Shown piece by piece: positions 29,956 through 41,403 of a stretch of DNA of 47,311 nucleotides. The stretch is from contig QPMI01000286.1 of the NCBI GenBank assembly GCA_004431415.1, forward strand, positions 1 through 47,311, given 5' to 3'. The position numbers and the translations under genes were made by a program. Source of the DNA: Cyanophora paradoxa (lineage: Eukaryota; Glaucocystophyceae; Cyanophorales; Cyanophoraceae). Positions within the stretch are counted from its first letter, which is position 1. Each line of letters opens with the position of its first letter. The notes beneath the pieces were generated by a model that saw only the letters and a program-made list of their open reading frames with translations, was not told the DNA's origin and did not search any database.

Positions 29956-30173
29956 CTGAGCGCGCGTCTGTACGCACGCGCTCATGCATATGATCAGGGG
30001 GTGCGACGCCGTGCCGTGCTACAGCGGCGCGGTGGCCATGGCCGATGGCGGCGCGGCCCGCCGGGCCGCTGGTGGAGCGGGGGCGTGCAGCAGGCGGGAG
30101 TGGGCGCGCAGCGGGCGGCTCGAGCTCGGGGGTGCGGATAGCGGTGGCGTGGCTCGCTGGAGGGGGCGGGGGC

Positions 30174-30300
30174 CCTGTCAATCACAGGCCTCTCTCGGGC
30201 TCTCTGACATGTGACCATCCACGGCCGCAGATCAATTGCAACTTCATCGAGAAGGGAAGGAAGCCCGCGCCTGGACCTGGACCGGTCTCCCCCTTCCCCT
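30174..30300. repeat. Dispersed sub-repeat of the array (about 130-145 bp), copies in all units
   Basis: A block starting caatcacaggcctctctc, through ccgcagatcaattgcaactt, to a ccctttccctcct-like end. It recurs at about 30515-30660, 32595-32730, 34964-35092, 35306-35450, 37388-37525 and 39763-39890. It is followed in most cases by atgatttagacc within 150 bp. Type A units have two copies and type B one. Function unknown. Confidence 0.65.
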
Positions 30301-30988
30301 CCTAGGATCCTGCCTAGGCCTTCCGTTCGCTGCCCCGCGGCCGGCTGAGTGTGCATTGGCCATGGCCTGATCGAGTCCCCCGCTCGGCCGACAGCTAGCC
30401 GCTGAACTGCCACCCGTCTCATTTATTCGATGATTTAGACCGTCGGACCTCGTACACGGGGAGCGGGGGCGAGTCACGTCGGAGTTGGAAGACCGAAAAG
30501 ACCTAGCGAGCTCGAGGGGCAATCACAGGCCTCTATCTGACATTTGACCCCCACGTAGCACGGCCGCAGATCAATTGCTACGTCATCGAGAATTTCGAAG
30601 GAAGCCCGCGGCTGGCCGTGAACCGACATATGCATCTCCCTTTCCCTCCTACCTGCCGAGTGCTGCTGACTACTGCCCGTACGCGTCAGTCAATAATTTC
30701 ATGATTTAGACCTCGGCCACCTTGTAATCCACCTAGCTATATAGCTCGGCGCCCGGGGCTGTCGTGTTCAGTAGGGCTTGCATTCGGAAGCTGCAGCTCC
30801 CACCCCCGGGATCGTTCGTGAGTGTCGGCAGGGGTGGGGGGTGATCGGCACAAGCTAGAATTCAATCAACGCGACGCTTCCGAAGTTCGGCTGCGGCGGG
30901 GCGAGGGATGCCGCCCCGCCCCGCCGCCCTCTGTACACAGCGCCCGCCCCGGCCGCGGCCCGGGCCGCCGCCTCCGGGCGCCGGCGGC

Positions 30989-31264
30989 TCAGCGGCGGCG
31001 GCGGCGGAGACGGGGTGGGGCATGCGGTAGGGTTGGCGGAGAAGCGGCCGGCGGGGAGGCAGCGGGAGCAGCGGCAGCACTGGAGGAGGGAGCGGCGGGC
31101 GCGGGGCGACTCGTGCTCCACCGCCTCCGCCGCCCGCTCCGCCGCGAGGCGCGCCCGGCGCTCCTCCACCTGCCGCCGCAGGCCCTCCGCCAGCGCCGCC
31201 CGCGCTCGCCCCGCGCCGCCGCCGCCCGCCGCGCCCCTCCTCCAGCGCCGCCCGCGCCGCCGCG
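30989..31264 (-). pseudogene. 5'-truncated coiled-coil gene fragment in B1
   Basis: Same fragment and same left junction as in A1, with fewer bases in the alanine-rich and proline-coding runs. Confidence 0.65.
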
Positions 31265-31307
31265 GCAAGAGGAGACAGCGTGTGCGGCCGCCGAGATGGT
31301 ACTGCGG

Positions 31308-31828
31308 CTAGTTTTTCTTCTCTTTCACGGGACTAGTGGCGAGGGAACCAGCAAAGCAATGGCCCGCGGCGGAAAGGAAGCTCCGAACGCCGATGAGAGA
31401 ATCCAAGTGCACGGCGGCGGCTTTTGCGTTCTTCCAGCCCTCCGCTCGTATACGCCTCAAACTCTGCGCAAGCGAGAAATGTTAATACCCGTGGGCAGTC
31501 ATGCGAACGGAACCTCAGTCGCTCACCTCCGCCACGAACTTCCAATAGATTTCCTTCAGGTAGTCCACGCGCTCCTGCGGGTGGTCTGCATGTTGAGGCG
31601 AAGTGGAAGGGCATGTTCACGGAAGCGAACCTTGTCCCAAGGGACCGGCTCGTTCTTTATCTCTTTAAGCTCTCGGCATCTACGGATTATCCACTCCTTT
31701 AAAGACTCGCCAGGCCTAGGGCCCTCTTCTGGAGAATCGCCATGGCCAGCAGCCAATTCAGTTGTCAGTGAACCAGTGGCCATGCGAACTGCCGTCGGCG
31801 GCGACGTCTCCTGCACAGCGCCATCCAT
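31308..31828 (-). CDS. Uncharacterised three-exon gene X, copy in B1
   Basis: Exons 31828-31631, 31574-31527, 31463-31308. 133 residues. Relative to the A1 copy: T for A at residue 12, SLTTELAAGHGDSP in place of SLSSTTELAAGGSP, ELKEIKNE for ELDVIWNE, ERVDYLKEIYWKFVAE, AEGWKNAKAAAVHLDSL. Intron 1 is 56 nt and almost unalignable to type A in its middle, while the exons stay in register. Confidence 0.6.
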
Positions 31829-33240
31829 CGCTGAAGATCTGGCGCCGGCGCCGCAGCTAAATGATCGGATCGGAGGACGTCGGTTGCGAGGCTGCGAAGA
31901 GGCGGCGGGCACTTGAATCTGGTTGAACAGCGGCAACGACAGCGGGCGGTGGGCACTGAGCAGCGGTGCCAGGCTGCGGCCAGGCCGCGGCCTTCAAAGA
32001 GGGCTACAGGAATTTGCGGCGGCTGAGCTTCGGGGTGCCGCAGTGCTGAGATCGACGCCTCTGCTCGGCTTCGTGAGCTTGAACGATGCTCATGGGTCTA
32101 CAGACCGACTTCAAGTCAGCGTCGGCGCTTAATGAAGTGAGATTTCATTCTTCATACGGCCTTACCGCAGGCTCGCGCGCGCGCGGCGCATGTGCGTACG
32201 GACCTTAAAGCTTGACGGCGCGCGACGACGACGGGCGCTTAGCTATATAGCTTGCTTGCTCGAGCTCTTGCTGAAGGTGCCAGCCCCTCGCGCGATCGCC
32301 TGTAGCTGAGCGCGCGTCTGTACGCACGCGCTCATGATCATGATCATGATCAGAGGCCGCCGTGCTAGCGCTACGCCGTGCCGTGCTACAGCGCTAGCGG
32401 CGCGGTGGCCATGGCCGGCGCCGATGGCGGCGCCGCGCCGGCCGCTGGCCATGGTGGAGCGGGGCCGGCCGCGGGGCGTGCAGCGCGGGGGCGGGTGAGG
32501 CCTATAGGGCGTGTAGCGGGCGGCTCGAGCTCGGGGGTGCGGAGAGCGGTGGCGTGTACGTGGCTCGCTGGAGGGGGCCCGGGCGGGGCGGGGGCCCTGT
32601 TAATCACAGGCTTCTCTCTGACATGTGACCCCCGCGGGCCGCGGCCGCAGATCAATTGCAACTTCATCGAGAATTTCGAAGGAAGCCCGCGGCTGGCCGT
32701 GAACCGACATCTCCCTTTCCCTCCTGCCTGCCGAGTGCTGCTGACTGAACCGTACAGCTAGCAGCCGAACTACTGCCCGTCAGTCATTAGTTTCATGATT
32801 TAGACCTCGCGGCCACCTTGCACATCATGAGCGGGCGGCGCCCGACGGGGGTGAGTCGAAGACTTAGTAGCGCACGGCTGCCGAATTCAACCGGAAAAGT
32901 TGCTGTGAAAAAGCGAACGAGGAGATGTCATAGCCTAGCCTAGTAGTAGTTTCTGACTATACCAATCAATCTATACACCGAGAAAGAATTCGACCCATTG
33001 CCGGCGCGGAGGGCAAGTACCCTTTATCACTAGAGAGTGCATTCGGCAGCCCCACCCCCGGGAAGCCTCGCGAGAGTCGGCCAGGGCGCGGGGTCATCGG
33101 CACAGGCTGTCGAATTCAAACAACGCGACACTTCGGCTGCGGCGGGGGCGGGGCGGGGGGGGCCGCCCCGGCCCGCCGCCCTCTGTACACAGCGCCCGCC
33201 CCGGCCGCGGCCCGGGCCGCCGCCTCCGCGCGCCGGCGGC

Positions 33241-33534
33241 TCAGCGGCGGGCGGCGGCGGCGGCGGAGACGGGGTGGGGCATGCGGTAGGGGTTGGTGGA
33301 GAAGCGGCCGGCGGGGAGGCAGCGGGAGCAGCGGCAGCACTGGAGGAGGGAGCGGCGGGCGCGGGGCGACTCGTGCCCCACCGCCTCCACCGCCCGCTCC
33401 GCCGCGAGGCGCGCCCGGCGCTCCTCCACCTGCCGCCGCAGGCCCTCCGCCAGCGCCGCCCCGCGCTCGCCCCGCGCCGCCGCCGCCCGCCGCGCCCCCG
33501 GGCCCTCCTCCAGCGCCGCCCGCGCCGCCGCGGC
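33241..33534 (-). pseudogene. 5'-truncated coiled-coil gene fragment in A2
   Basis: Same fragment and junction as in A1. Confidence 0.65.
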
Positions 33535-33575
33535 AAGAGGAGACAGCGTGTGCGGCCGCCGAGATGGTACTGCGG

Positions 33576-34097
33576 CTAGTTTTTCTTCTCTTTCACGGAA
33601 CTAGTGGCGAGGGTGCCAGCAAAGCAATGGCCCGCGGCGGAAAGGAAGCTCCGAACGCCGATGAGAGAATCCAAGTGCACGGCGGCGGCTTTTGCGTTCT
33701 TCCAGCACTCCGCGCGTATACGCCTCGAACTCTGCGCAAGCGAGGAATGTTAATACCCGTGGGCAGCCATGCGAACGGAACCTCAGTCGCTCACCTCCGC
33801 CAAGAACTTCCCATAGATTTCCTTCAGGTAGTTCTCGCGCTCCTGCGCGTGGTCTGCATGTTGAGGCGAAGCGAAGAACGTGAAAGCTCTGAAGCGAACC
33901 TCGTCCCAAGGCACCGGCTCGTTCCATATCTCGTCAAGCTCTCGGCATCTACGGATTATCCACTCCCTTAAAGACTCGCCAGGCCTAGGGCCCTCTTCTG
34001 GAGAACCGCCAGCAGCCAATTCAGTTGTCGAAGACAGTGAACCAGTGGCCATGCGAACTGCCGCCGGTGGTGAAGTCTCCTGCACAGCGCCATCCAT
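33576..34097 (-). CDS. Uncharacterised three-exon gene X, copy in A2
   Basis: Same structure as A1 at offset 4790. Differences include GESLREW for GESLKEW and ELDEIWNE for ELDVIWNE. Confidence 0.62.
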
Positions 34098-35779
34098 GGC
34101 TGCAGATCTGGCGCCGCAGCCAGATGATCCGATCGGATCGGTTGCAAGGCTGCGAAGAGGCGGCATGCACTTCAATCTGGCTTGAACAGCGGCAACGACA
34201 GCGGGCAGCGCGCGGGCATTGAGCAGCGGCGCCCGGCAGCGGCCTTCAAAGAGGGCTACAGGAATTTGCGGCGGCTGAGCTTCTAGGGGTGCTGAGATCG
34301 ACGCCTCTGCTCGGCTTCGTGAGCTTCCCCCTATCGCTTGTGTATACCCTCGCTCGAGCTGTGCGCGGCCCATCTCGCGCGCCCTGCGCGCGCCCATTCG
34401 AATTCGAATTCGCGCCCTGCGCGCGCCCATGCTCTCCAGAGTATGCACGGAGGAGAACGTAAGGAGGGCCTGCAAGGACGGCGACCTTGCGGGGCTCGCC
34501 TACACACAGCACGAACGATGCGCATGCATATGGGTCTACAGACCGACTACAGGTCAGCGTCGACGCTTAATGCAGTGAGATTTCATTCTTCATACGGCCT
34601 TCGTGCAGCCGCGCCCGCTCACCCGAGGCGCGTTCCCGCAGGCTCGCGCGCGGCGCATGCACGTACGGACCTTGACGGCGACGACGACGGGCGCTTAGCT
34701 TGCTTGCTCGAGCTCTTGCTTGAGGTGCCAGCCCCTCGCCTGTAGCTGAGCGCGCGTCTGTACGCACGCGCTCATGCATATGATCAGGGGGTGCGACGCC
34801 GTGCCGTGCTACAGCGGCGCGGTGGCCATGGCCGATGGCGGCGCGGCCCGCCGGGCCGCTGGTGGAGCGGGGGCGTGCAGCAGGCGGGAGTGGGCGCGCA
34901 GCGGGCGGCTCGAGCTCGGGGTGCGGATAGCGGTGGCGTGGCTCGCTGGAGGGGGCGGGGGCCCTGTCAATCACAGGCCTCTCTCGGGCTCTCTGACATG
35001 TGACCATCCACGGCCGCAGATCAATTGCAACTTCATCGAGAAGGGAAGGAAGCCCGCGCCTGGACCTGGACCGGTCTCCCCCTTCCCCTCCTAGGATCCT
35101 GCCTAGGCCTTCCGTTCGCTGCCCCGCGGCCGGCTGAGTGTGCATTGGCCATGGCCTGATCGAGTCCCCCGCTCGGCCGACAGCTAGCCGCTGAACTGCC
35201 ACCCGTCTCATTTATTCGATGATTTAGACCGTCGGACCTCGTACACGGGGAGCGGGGGCGAGTCACGTCGGAGTTGGAAGACCGAAAAGACCTAGCGAGC
35301 TCGAGGGGCAATCACAGGCCTCTATCTGACATTTGACCCCCCACGTAGCACGGCCGCAGATCAATTGCTACGTCATCGAGAATTTCGAAGGAAGCCCGCG
35401 GCTGGCCGTGAACCGACATATGCATCTCCCTTTCCCTCCTACCTGCCGAGTGCTGCTGACTACTGCCCGTACGCGTCAGTCAATAATTTCATGATTTAGA
35501 CCTCGGCCACCTTGTAATCCACCTAGCTATATAGCTCGGCGCCCGGGGCTGTCGTGTTCAGTAGGGCTTGCATTCGGAAGCTGCAGCTCCCACCCCCGGG
35601 ATCGTTCGTGAGTGTCGGCAGGGGTGGGGGGTGATCGGCACAAGCTAGAATTCAATCAACGCGACGCTTCCGAAGTTCGGCTGCGGCGGGGGCGAGGGAT
35701 GCCGCCCCGCCCCGCCGCCCTCTGTACACAGCGCCCGCCCCGGCCGCGGCCCGGGCCGCCGCCTCCGGGCGCCGGCGGC

Positions 35780-36060
35780 TCAGCGGCGGCGGCGGCGGAG
35801 ACGGGGTGGGGCATGCGGTAGGGGTTGGCGGAGAAGCGGCCGGCGGGGAGGCAGCGGGAGCAGCGGCAGCACTGGAGGAGGGAGCGGCGGGCGCGGGGCG
35901 ACTCGTGCTCCACCGCCTCCGCCGCCCGCTCCGCCGCGAGGCGCGCCCGGCGCTCCTCCACCTGCCGCCGCAGGCCCTCCGCCAGCGCCGCCCCGCGCTC
36001 GCCCCGCGCCGCCGCCGCCCGCCGCGCCCCCTCCTCCAGCGCCGCCCGCGCCGCCGCGGC
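35780..36060 (-). pseudogene. 5'-truncated coiled-coil gene fragment in B2
   Basis: Same fragment and junction as in B1. Like the complete gene it reads gcgccccctcctcc, without the cccgggcc extension of type A. Confidence 0.65.
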
Positions 36061-36101
36061 AAGAGGAGACAGCGTGTGCGGCCGCCGAGATGGTACTGCG
36101 G

Positions 36102-36622
36102 CTAGTTTTTCTTCTCTTTCACGGGACTAGTGGCGAGGGAACCAGCAAAGCAATGGCCCGCGGCGGAAAGGAAGCTCCGAACGCCGATGAGAGAATCCAA
36201 GTGCACGGCGGCGGCTTTTGCGTTCTTCCAGCCCTCCGCTCGTATACGCCTCAAACTCTGCGCAAGCGAGAAATGTTAATACCCGTGGGCAGTCATGCGA
36301 ACGGAACCTCAGTCGCTCACCTCCGCCACGAACTTCCAATAGATTTCCTTCAGGTAGTCCACGCGCTCCTGCGGGTGGTCTGCATGTTGAGGCGAAGTGG
36401 AAGGGCATGTTCACGGAAGCGAACCTTGTCCCAAGGGACCGGCTCGTTCTTTATCTCTTTAAGCTCTCGGCATCTACGGATTATCCACTCCTTTAAAGAC
36501 TCGCCAGGCCTAGGGCCCTCTTCTGGAGAATCGCCATGGCCAGCAGCCAATTCAGTTGTCAGTGAACCAGTGGCCATGCGAACTGCCGTCGGTGGCGACG
36601 TCTCCTGCACAGCGCCATCCAT
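36102..36622 (-). CDS. Uncharacterised three-exon gene X, copy in B2
   Basis: Same structure as B1 at offset 4794, with no amino acid change that I could detect by eye. Confidence 0.6.
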
Positions 36623-38023
36623 CGCTGAAGATCTGGCGCCGGCGCCGCAGCTAAATGATCGGATCGGAGGACGTCGGTTGCGAGGCTGCGAAGAGGCGGC
36701 GGGCACTTGAATCTGGTTGAACAGCGGCAACGACAGCGGGCGGTGGGCACTGAGCAGCGGTGCCAGGCTGCGGCCAGGCCGCGGCCTTCAAAGAGGGCTA
36801 CAGGAATTTGCGGCGGCTGAGCTTCGGGGTGCCGCAGTGCTGAGATCGACGCCTCTGCTCGGCTTCGTGAGCTTGAACGATGCTCATGGGTCTACAGACC
36901 GACTTCAAGTCAGCGTCGGCGCTTAATGAAGTGAGATTTCATTCTTCATACGGCCTTACCGCAGGCTCGCGCGCGCGCGGCGCATGTGCGTACGGACCTT
37001 AAAGCTTGACGGCGCGCGACGACGACGGGCGCTTAGCTATATAGCTTGCTTGCTCGAGCTCTTGCTGAAGGTGCCAGCCCCTCGCGCGATCGCCTGTAGC
37101 TGAGCGCGCGTCTGTACGCACGCGCTCATGATCATGATCATGATCAGAGGCCGCCGTGCTAGCGCTACGCCGTGCCGTGCTACAGCGCTAGCGGCGCGGT
37201 GGCCATGGCCGGCGCCGATGGCGGCGCCGCGCCGGCCGCTGGCCATGGTGGAGCGGGGCCGGCCGCGGGGCGTGCAGCGCGGGGGCGGGTGAGGCCTAGG
37301 GCGTGTAGCGGGCGGCTCGAGCTCGGGGGTGCGGAGAGCGGTGGCGTGTACGTGGCTCGCTGGAGGGGGCCCGGGCGGGGCGGGGGCCCTGTTAATCACA
37401 GGCTTCTCTCTGACATGTGACCCCCGCGGGCCGCGGCCGCAGATCAATTGCAACTTCATCGAGAATTTCGAAGGAAGCCCGCGGCTGGCCGTGAACCGAC
37501 ATCTCCCTTTCCCTCCTGCCTGCCGAGTGCTGCTGACTGAACCGTACAGCTAGCAGCCGAACTACTGCCCGTCAGTCATTAGTTTCATGATTTAGACCTC
37601 GCGGCCACCTTGCACATCATGAGCGGGCGGCGCCCGACGGGGGTGAGTCGAAGACTTAGTAGCGCACGGCTGCCGAATTCAACCGGAAAAGTTGCTGTGA
37701 AAAAGCGAACGAGGAGATGTCATAGCCTAGTAGTTTCTGACTATACCAATCAATCTATACACCGAGAAAGAATTCGACCCATTGCCGGCGCGGAGGGCAA
37801 GTACCCTTTATCACTAGAGAGTGCATTCGGCAGCCCCACCCCCGGGAAGCCTCGCGAGAGTCGGCCAGGGCGCGGGGTCATCGGCACAGGCTGTCGAATT
37901 CAAACAACGCGACACTTCGGCTGCGGCGGGGGCGGGGCGGGGGGGGCCGCCCCGGCCCGCCGCCCTCTGTACACAGCGCCCGCCCGGCCGCGGCCCGGGC
38001 CGCCGCCTCCGCGCGCCGGCGGC

Positions 38024-38316
38024 TCAGCGGCGGGCGGCGGCGGCGGCGGAGACGGGGTGGGGCATGCGGTAGGGGTTGGTGGAGAAGCGGCCGGCGGGGA
38101 GGCAGCGGGAGCAGCGGCAGCACTGGAGGAGGGAGCGGCGGGCGCGGGGCGACTCGTGCCCCACCGCCTCCGCCGCCCGCTCCGCCGCGAGCCGCGCCCG
38201 CCGCTCCTCCACCTGCCGCCGCAGGCCTCCGCCAGCGCCGCCCCGCGCTCGCCCCGCGCCGCCGCCGCCCGCCGCGCCCCCGGGCCCTCCTCCAGCGCCG
38301 CCCGCGCCGCCGCGGC
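38024..38316 (-). pseudogene. 5'-truncated coiled-coil gene fragment in A3
   Basis: Same fragment and junction. One base is missing near 38226 (gcaggcctccgcc instead of gcaggccctccgcc), which breaks the frame. Confidence 0.65.
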
Positions 38317-38357
38317 AAGAGGAGACAGCGTGTGCGGCCGCCGAGATGGTACTGCGG

Positions 38358-38879
38358 CTAGTTTTTCTTCTCTTTCACGGAACTAGTGGCGAGGGTGCCA
38401 GCAAAGCAATGGCCCGCGGCGGAAAGGAAGCTCCGAACGCCGATGAGAGAATCCAAGTGCACGGCGGCGGCTTTTGCGTTCTTCCAGCACTCCGCGCGTA
38501 TACGCCTCGAACTCTGCGCAAGCGAGGAATGTTAATACCCGTGGGCAGCCATGCGAACGGAACCTCAGTCGCTCACCTCCGCCAAGAACTTCCCATAGAT
38601 TTCCTTCAGGTAGTTCTCGCGCTCCTGCGCGTGGTCTGCATGTTGAGGCGAAGCGAAGAACGTGAAAGCTCTGAAGCGAACCTCGTCCCAAGGCACCGGC
38701 TCGTTCCATATCTCGTCAAGCTCTCGGCATCTACGGATTATCCACTCCCTTAAAGACTCGCCAGGCCTAGGGCCCTCTTCTGGAGAACCGCCAGCAGCCA
38801 ATTCAGTTGTCGAAGACAGTGAACCAGTGGCCATGCGAACTGCCGCCGGTGGTGAAGTCTCCTGCACAGCGCCATCCAT
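38358..38879 (-). CDS. Uncharacterised three-exon gene X, copy in A3
   Basis: Same exon lengths and residues as A2 across the core. The 5' flank has diverged (gtgggcactg in place of gcgcgggcattg), which ends the long unspliced frame seen in A1 and A2. Confidence 0.6.
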
Positions 38880-40080
38880 GGCTGCAGATCTGGCGCCGCA
38901 GCCAGATGATCCGATCGGATCGGTTGCAAGGCTGCGAAGAGGCGGCATGCACTTCAATCTGGCTTGAACAGCGGCAACGACAGCGGGCAGTGGGCACTGA
39001 GCAGCGGCGCCCGGCAGCGGCCTTCAAAGAGGGCTACAGGAATTTGCGGCGGCTGAGCTTCTAGAGGCTGAGATCGACGCCTCTGCTCGGCTTCGTGAGC
39101 TCCCCCTATCGCTTGTGTATACCCTCGCTCGAGTTGTGCGCGGCCCATCTCGCGCGCCCTGCGCGCGCCCATTCGATTTCGAATTCGCGCCCTGCGCGCG
39201 CCCATGCTCTCCCGAGTATGCACGGAGGAGAAGGTAAGGAGGGCCTGCAAGGACGGCGACCTTGCGGGGCTCGCCTACACACAGCACGAACGATGCGCAT
39301 GCATATGGGTCTACAGACCGACTACAGGTCAGCGTCGGCGCTTAATGAAGTGAGATTTCATTCTTCATACGGCCTTCGCGCAGCCGCGCCCGCTCACCCG
39401 AGGCGCGCTCCCGCAGGCTCGCGCGCGGCGCCGGCGCATGCACGTACGGACCTTGACGGCGACGACGACGGGCGCTTAGCTTGCTTGCTCGAGCTCTTGC
39501 TTAAGGTGCCAGCCCCTCGCCTGTAGCTGAGCGCGCGTACGCGCGTCTGTACGCACGCGCTCATGATCAGGGACTGCCGTGCTACGCCGTGCCGTGCTAC
39601 AGCGGCGCGCCGGCGCGGTGGCCATGGCTGATGGCGGCGCGGCCCGCCGGGCCGCTGGTGGAGCGGGGGCGTGCAGCAGGCGGGAGTGGGCGCGCAGCGG
39701 GCGGCCGCGGCCCGGGGGTGCGGAGAGCGGTGGCGTGGCTCGCTGGAGGGGGCGGGGGCCCTGTCAATCACAGGCCTCTCTCTGACATGTGACCATCCAC
39801 GGCCGCAGATCAATTGCAACTTCTTCGAGAAGGGAAGGAAGCCCGCGCCTGGACCTGGACCGGTCTCCCCCTTCCGCTCCTAGGATCCTGCCTAGGCCTT
39901 CCGTTCGCTGCCCCGCGGCCGGCTGAGTGTGCATTGGCCATGGCCTGATCGAGTCCCCCGCTCGGCCTACAGGTAGCCGCTGAACTGCCATCCGTCTCAT
40001 TTATTCGATGATTTAGACCGTCGGACCTCGTACACGGGGAGCGGGGGCGAGTCCGACGGTCATGATCATGATCATCGGAT

Positions 40081-41403
40081 CACGTCGGAGTTGGAAGACC
40101 GAAAAGACCTAGCGAGGGGCAGGGTCTGCTGAATTCGAATTGCCGAACCATGGCCAGCGAGCGACGATAAGGTGGACTACCACCAAAAAAAGAATGATGA
40201 GAATGAACCAGATCGCGCATGAGAGGCCCACAATTTGCGACGGTTGTATCCAAGCACGCGACGAGCGGATCAAGCTGAAGGCGTTTGCCCGCAGCCACTG
40301 GAGGATCGATATCGCTGGAGAGAAACGTTCCTAAGTTACTAAGTTAACTAGTTAAACGCTTGTTAAGCCGCGGGCCCGGGGGGGCTGAGCTGCGCATGCT
40401 ACTTGGCAAAGAGATCTAGAACGCTAGCGCTGCGCGTGCCGCAGTGCACCAAAGATAAATGAAGCCCGGAACACGTTAACGTAGGCGATCCAGAATTCGA
40501 AACCACTGCGACAAGAAATTACGGAGATTCGCTTCACTTGTCAGATTCTATAATTCTAGAGCTGCCGATCGCGAGTCGACGTCCGACGGTCGGAGCAGCT
40601 GAGCGGTGCTTCAGGAGGGAATCAATGATTCACGAGCACCGGAAGAAGAATGAGGCGCTGGGCCCACCGGTACTGGCGGCCACGGCAGCCGCGCCGGCGG
40701 CAGCTGCGGGCGGCGATGCAGGCGGAGTCGCATCGATGTCGTCATCTTCCGAATCCTCATCCAGCTGTGCGCGATCGGCTGGATCCATCTATTCGAATTC
40801 CGAAGTTCGCCGAGACGTCGACGGATCGAAGTCTAGTCCTAGGCCCCGGGGGCAAACTTGAGAGTTTCTAAAACCTGATTCTGGAGAGATCGGACAGGAG
40901 ACGCAGGAAATTTCAATTTACATATAGAGCTCGAGGAGGAGCCATGCAGGGAAGGGGCCCTTGAGATCCAAAAATCGAGCTCGAGAAAGTGCAAAAAAAA
41001 CAATTCAAGGGGCCGGGGGATCGGAGAAGAGCCCGGCCTCGGAGAGCAGAGGAAGGAGCTCGCGAGGGGCCCTATAGGGGGGCCTGAGGGATTAGGAGGA
41101 GAGCCGTGCTTCGCTCCCCGACTTAAGCGTCGACGCTAAAAACTATTCAAGGGGGGAGAAGAGAGCAGAAGAAGGAGCTCGAGGGGCCCTACAGAGGGGC
41201 CTGAGGAATTCAGCAGCGTCGCCTGCGGCCCGCGAGAGTCGGCCGTGGCGCCGCGGCGCGGGGTCATCGGCACAAGCTAGAATTCAAACAACGCGACACT
41301 TCGGCTGCGGCGGGGTCGTGGGCGGGGGGGCCGCCCCGCCGCCCTCTGTACACGGCGCCCGCCCCGGCCGCGGCCCGGGCCGCCGCCTCCGGGCGCCGGC
41401 GGC
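40081..41403. other. Intergenic region between the array and the coiled-coil gene
   Basis: No gene can be supported. Two short plus-strand frames (40140-40334 and 40538-40861, the latter serine- and alanine-rich) have no recognised domain. From about 40930 the sequence holds purine-rich segments repeated twice (gaggggccctataggggggc at about 41074, gaggggccctacagaggggc at about 41181), which also occur at the left edge of the array. Confidence 0.4.

Larger units (their letters stand above)
28297..30841. repeat. Array unit A1 (about 2.54 kb)
   Basis: First type-A unit, defined from the shared gtcatcggcacaagc landmark. It contains a 5'-truncated coiled-coil-gene fragment, gene X copy 1, a 0.2-kb stretch found only in type A (29530-29710), and two sub-repeats (30174-30300 and 30515-30660). 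Nearly identical to A2 (offset 4790). Confidence 0.8.
30842..33095. repeat. Array unit B1 (about 2.25 kb)
   Basis: First type-B unit. It has the same order as type A, but diverged by scattered substitutions and in-frame indels, and it lacks the 0.2-kb segment and one sub-repeat. It has a catgatcatgatcatgatca palindrome at about 32332. Confidence 0.8.
33096..35632. repeat. Array unit A2
   Basis: Near-identical to A1 at offset 4790, so it arose by duplication of the whole A-B dimer rather than of single units. Confidence 0.8.
35633..37877. repeat. Array unit B2
   Basis: Near-identical to B1 at offset about 4794. Small differences include a missing tata in the gaggcctatagggcg of B1 near 32500. 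Confidence 0.8.
37878..40080. repeat. Array unit A3 (partial, most diverged type A)
   Basis: Matches type A to about 40050, then departs at a catgatcatgatcatcgg stretch (40061-40078) and unrelated sequence. Its second sub-repeat is missing. Confidence 0.75.

Noticed and set aside
40140-40861. Two short plus-strand genes right of the array
   Set aside because: Low-complexity or featureless products, no splice context, no homology pattern among the repeats.
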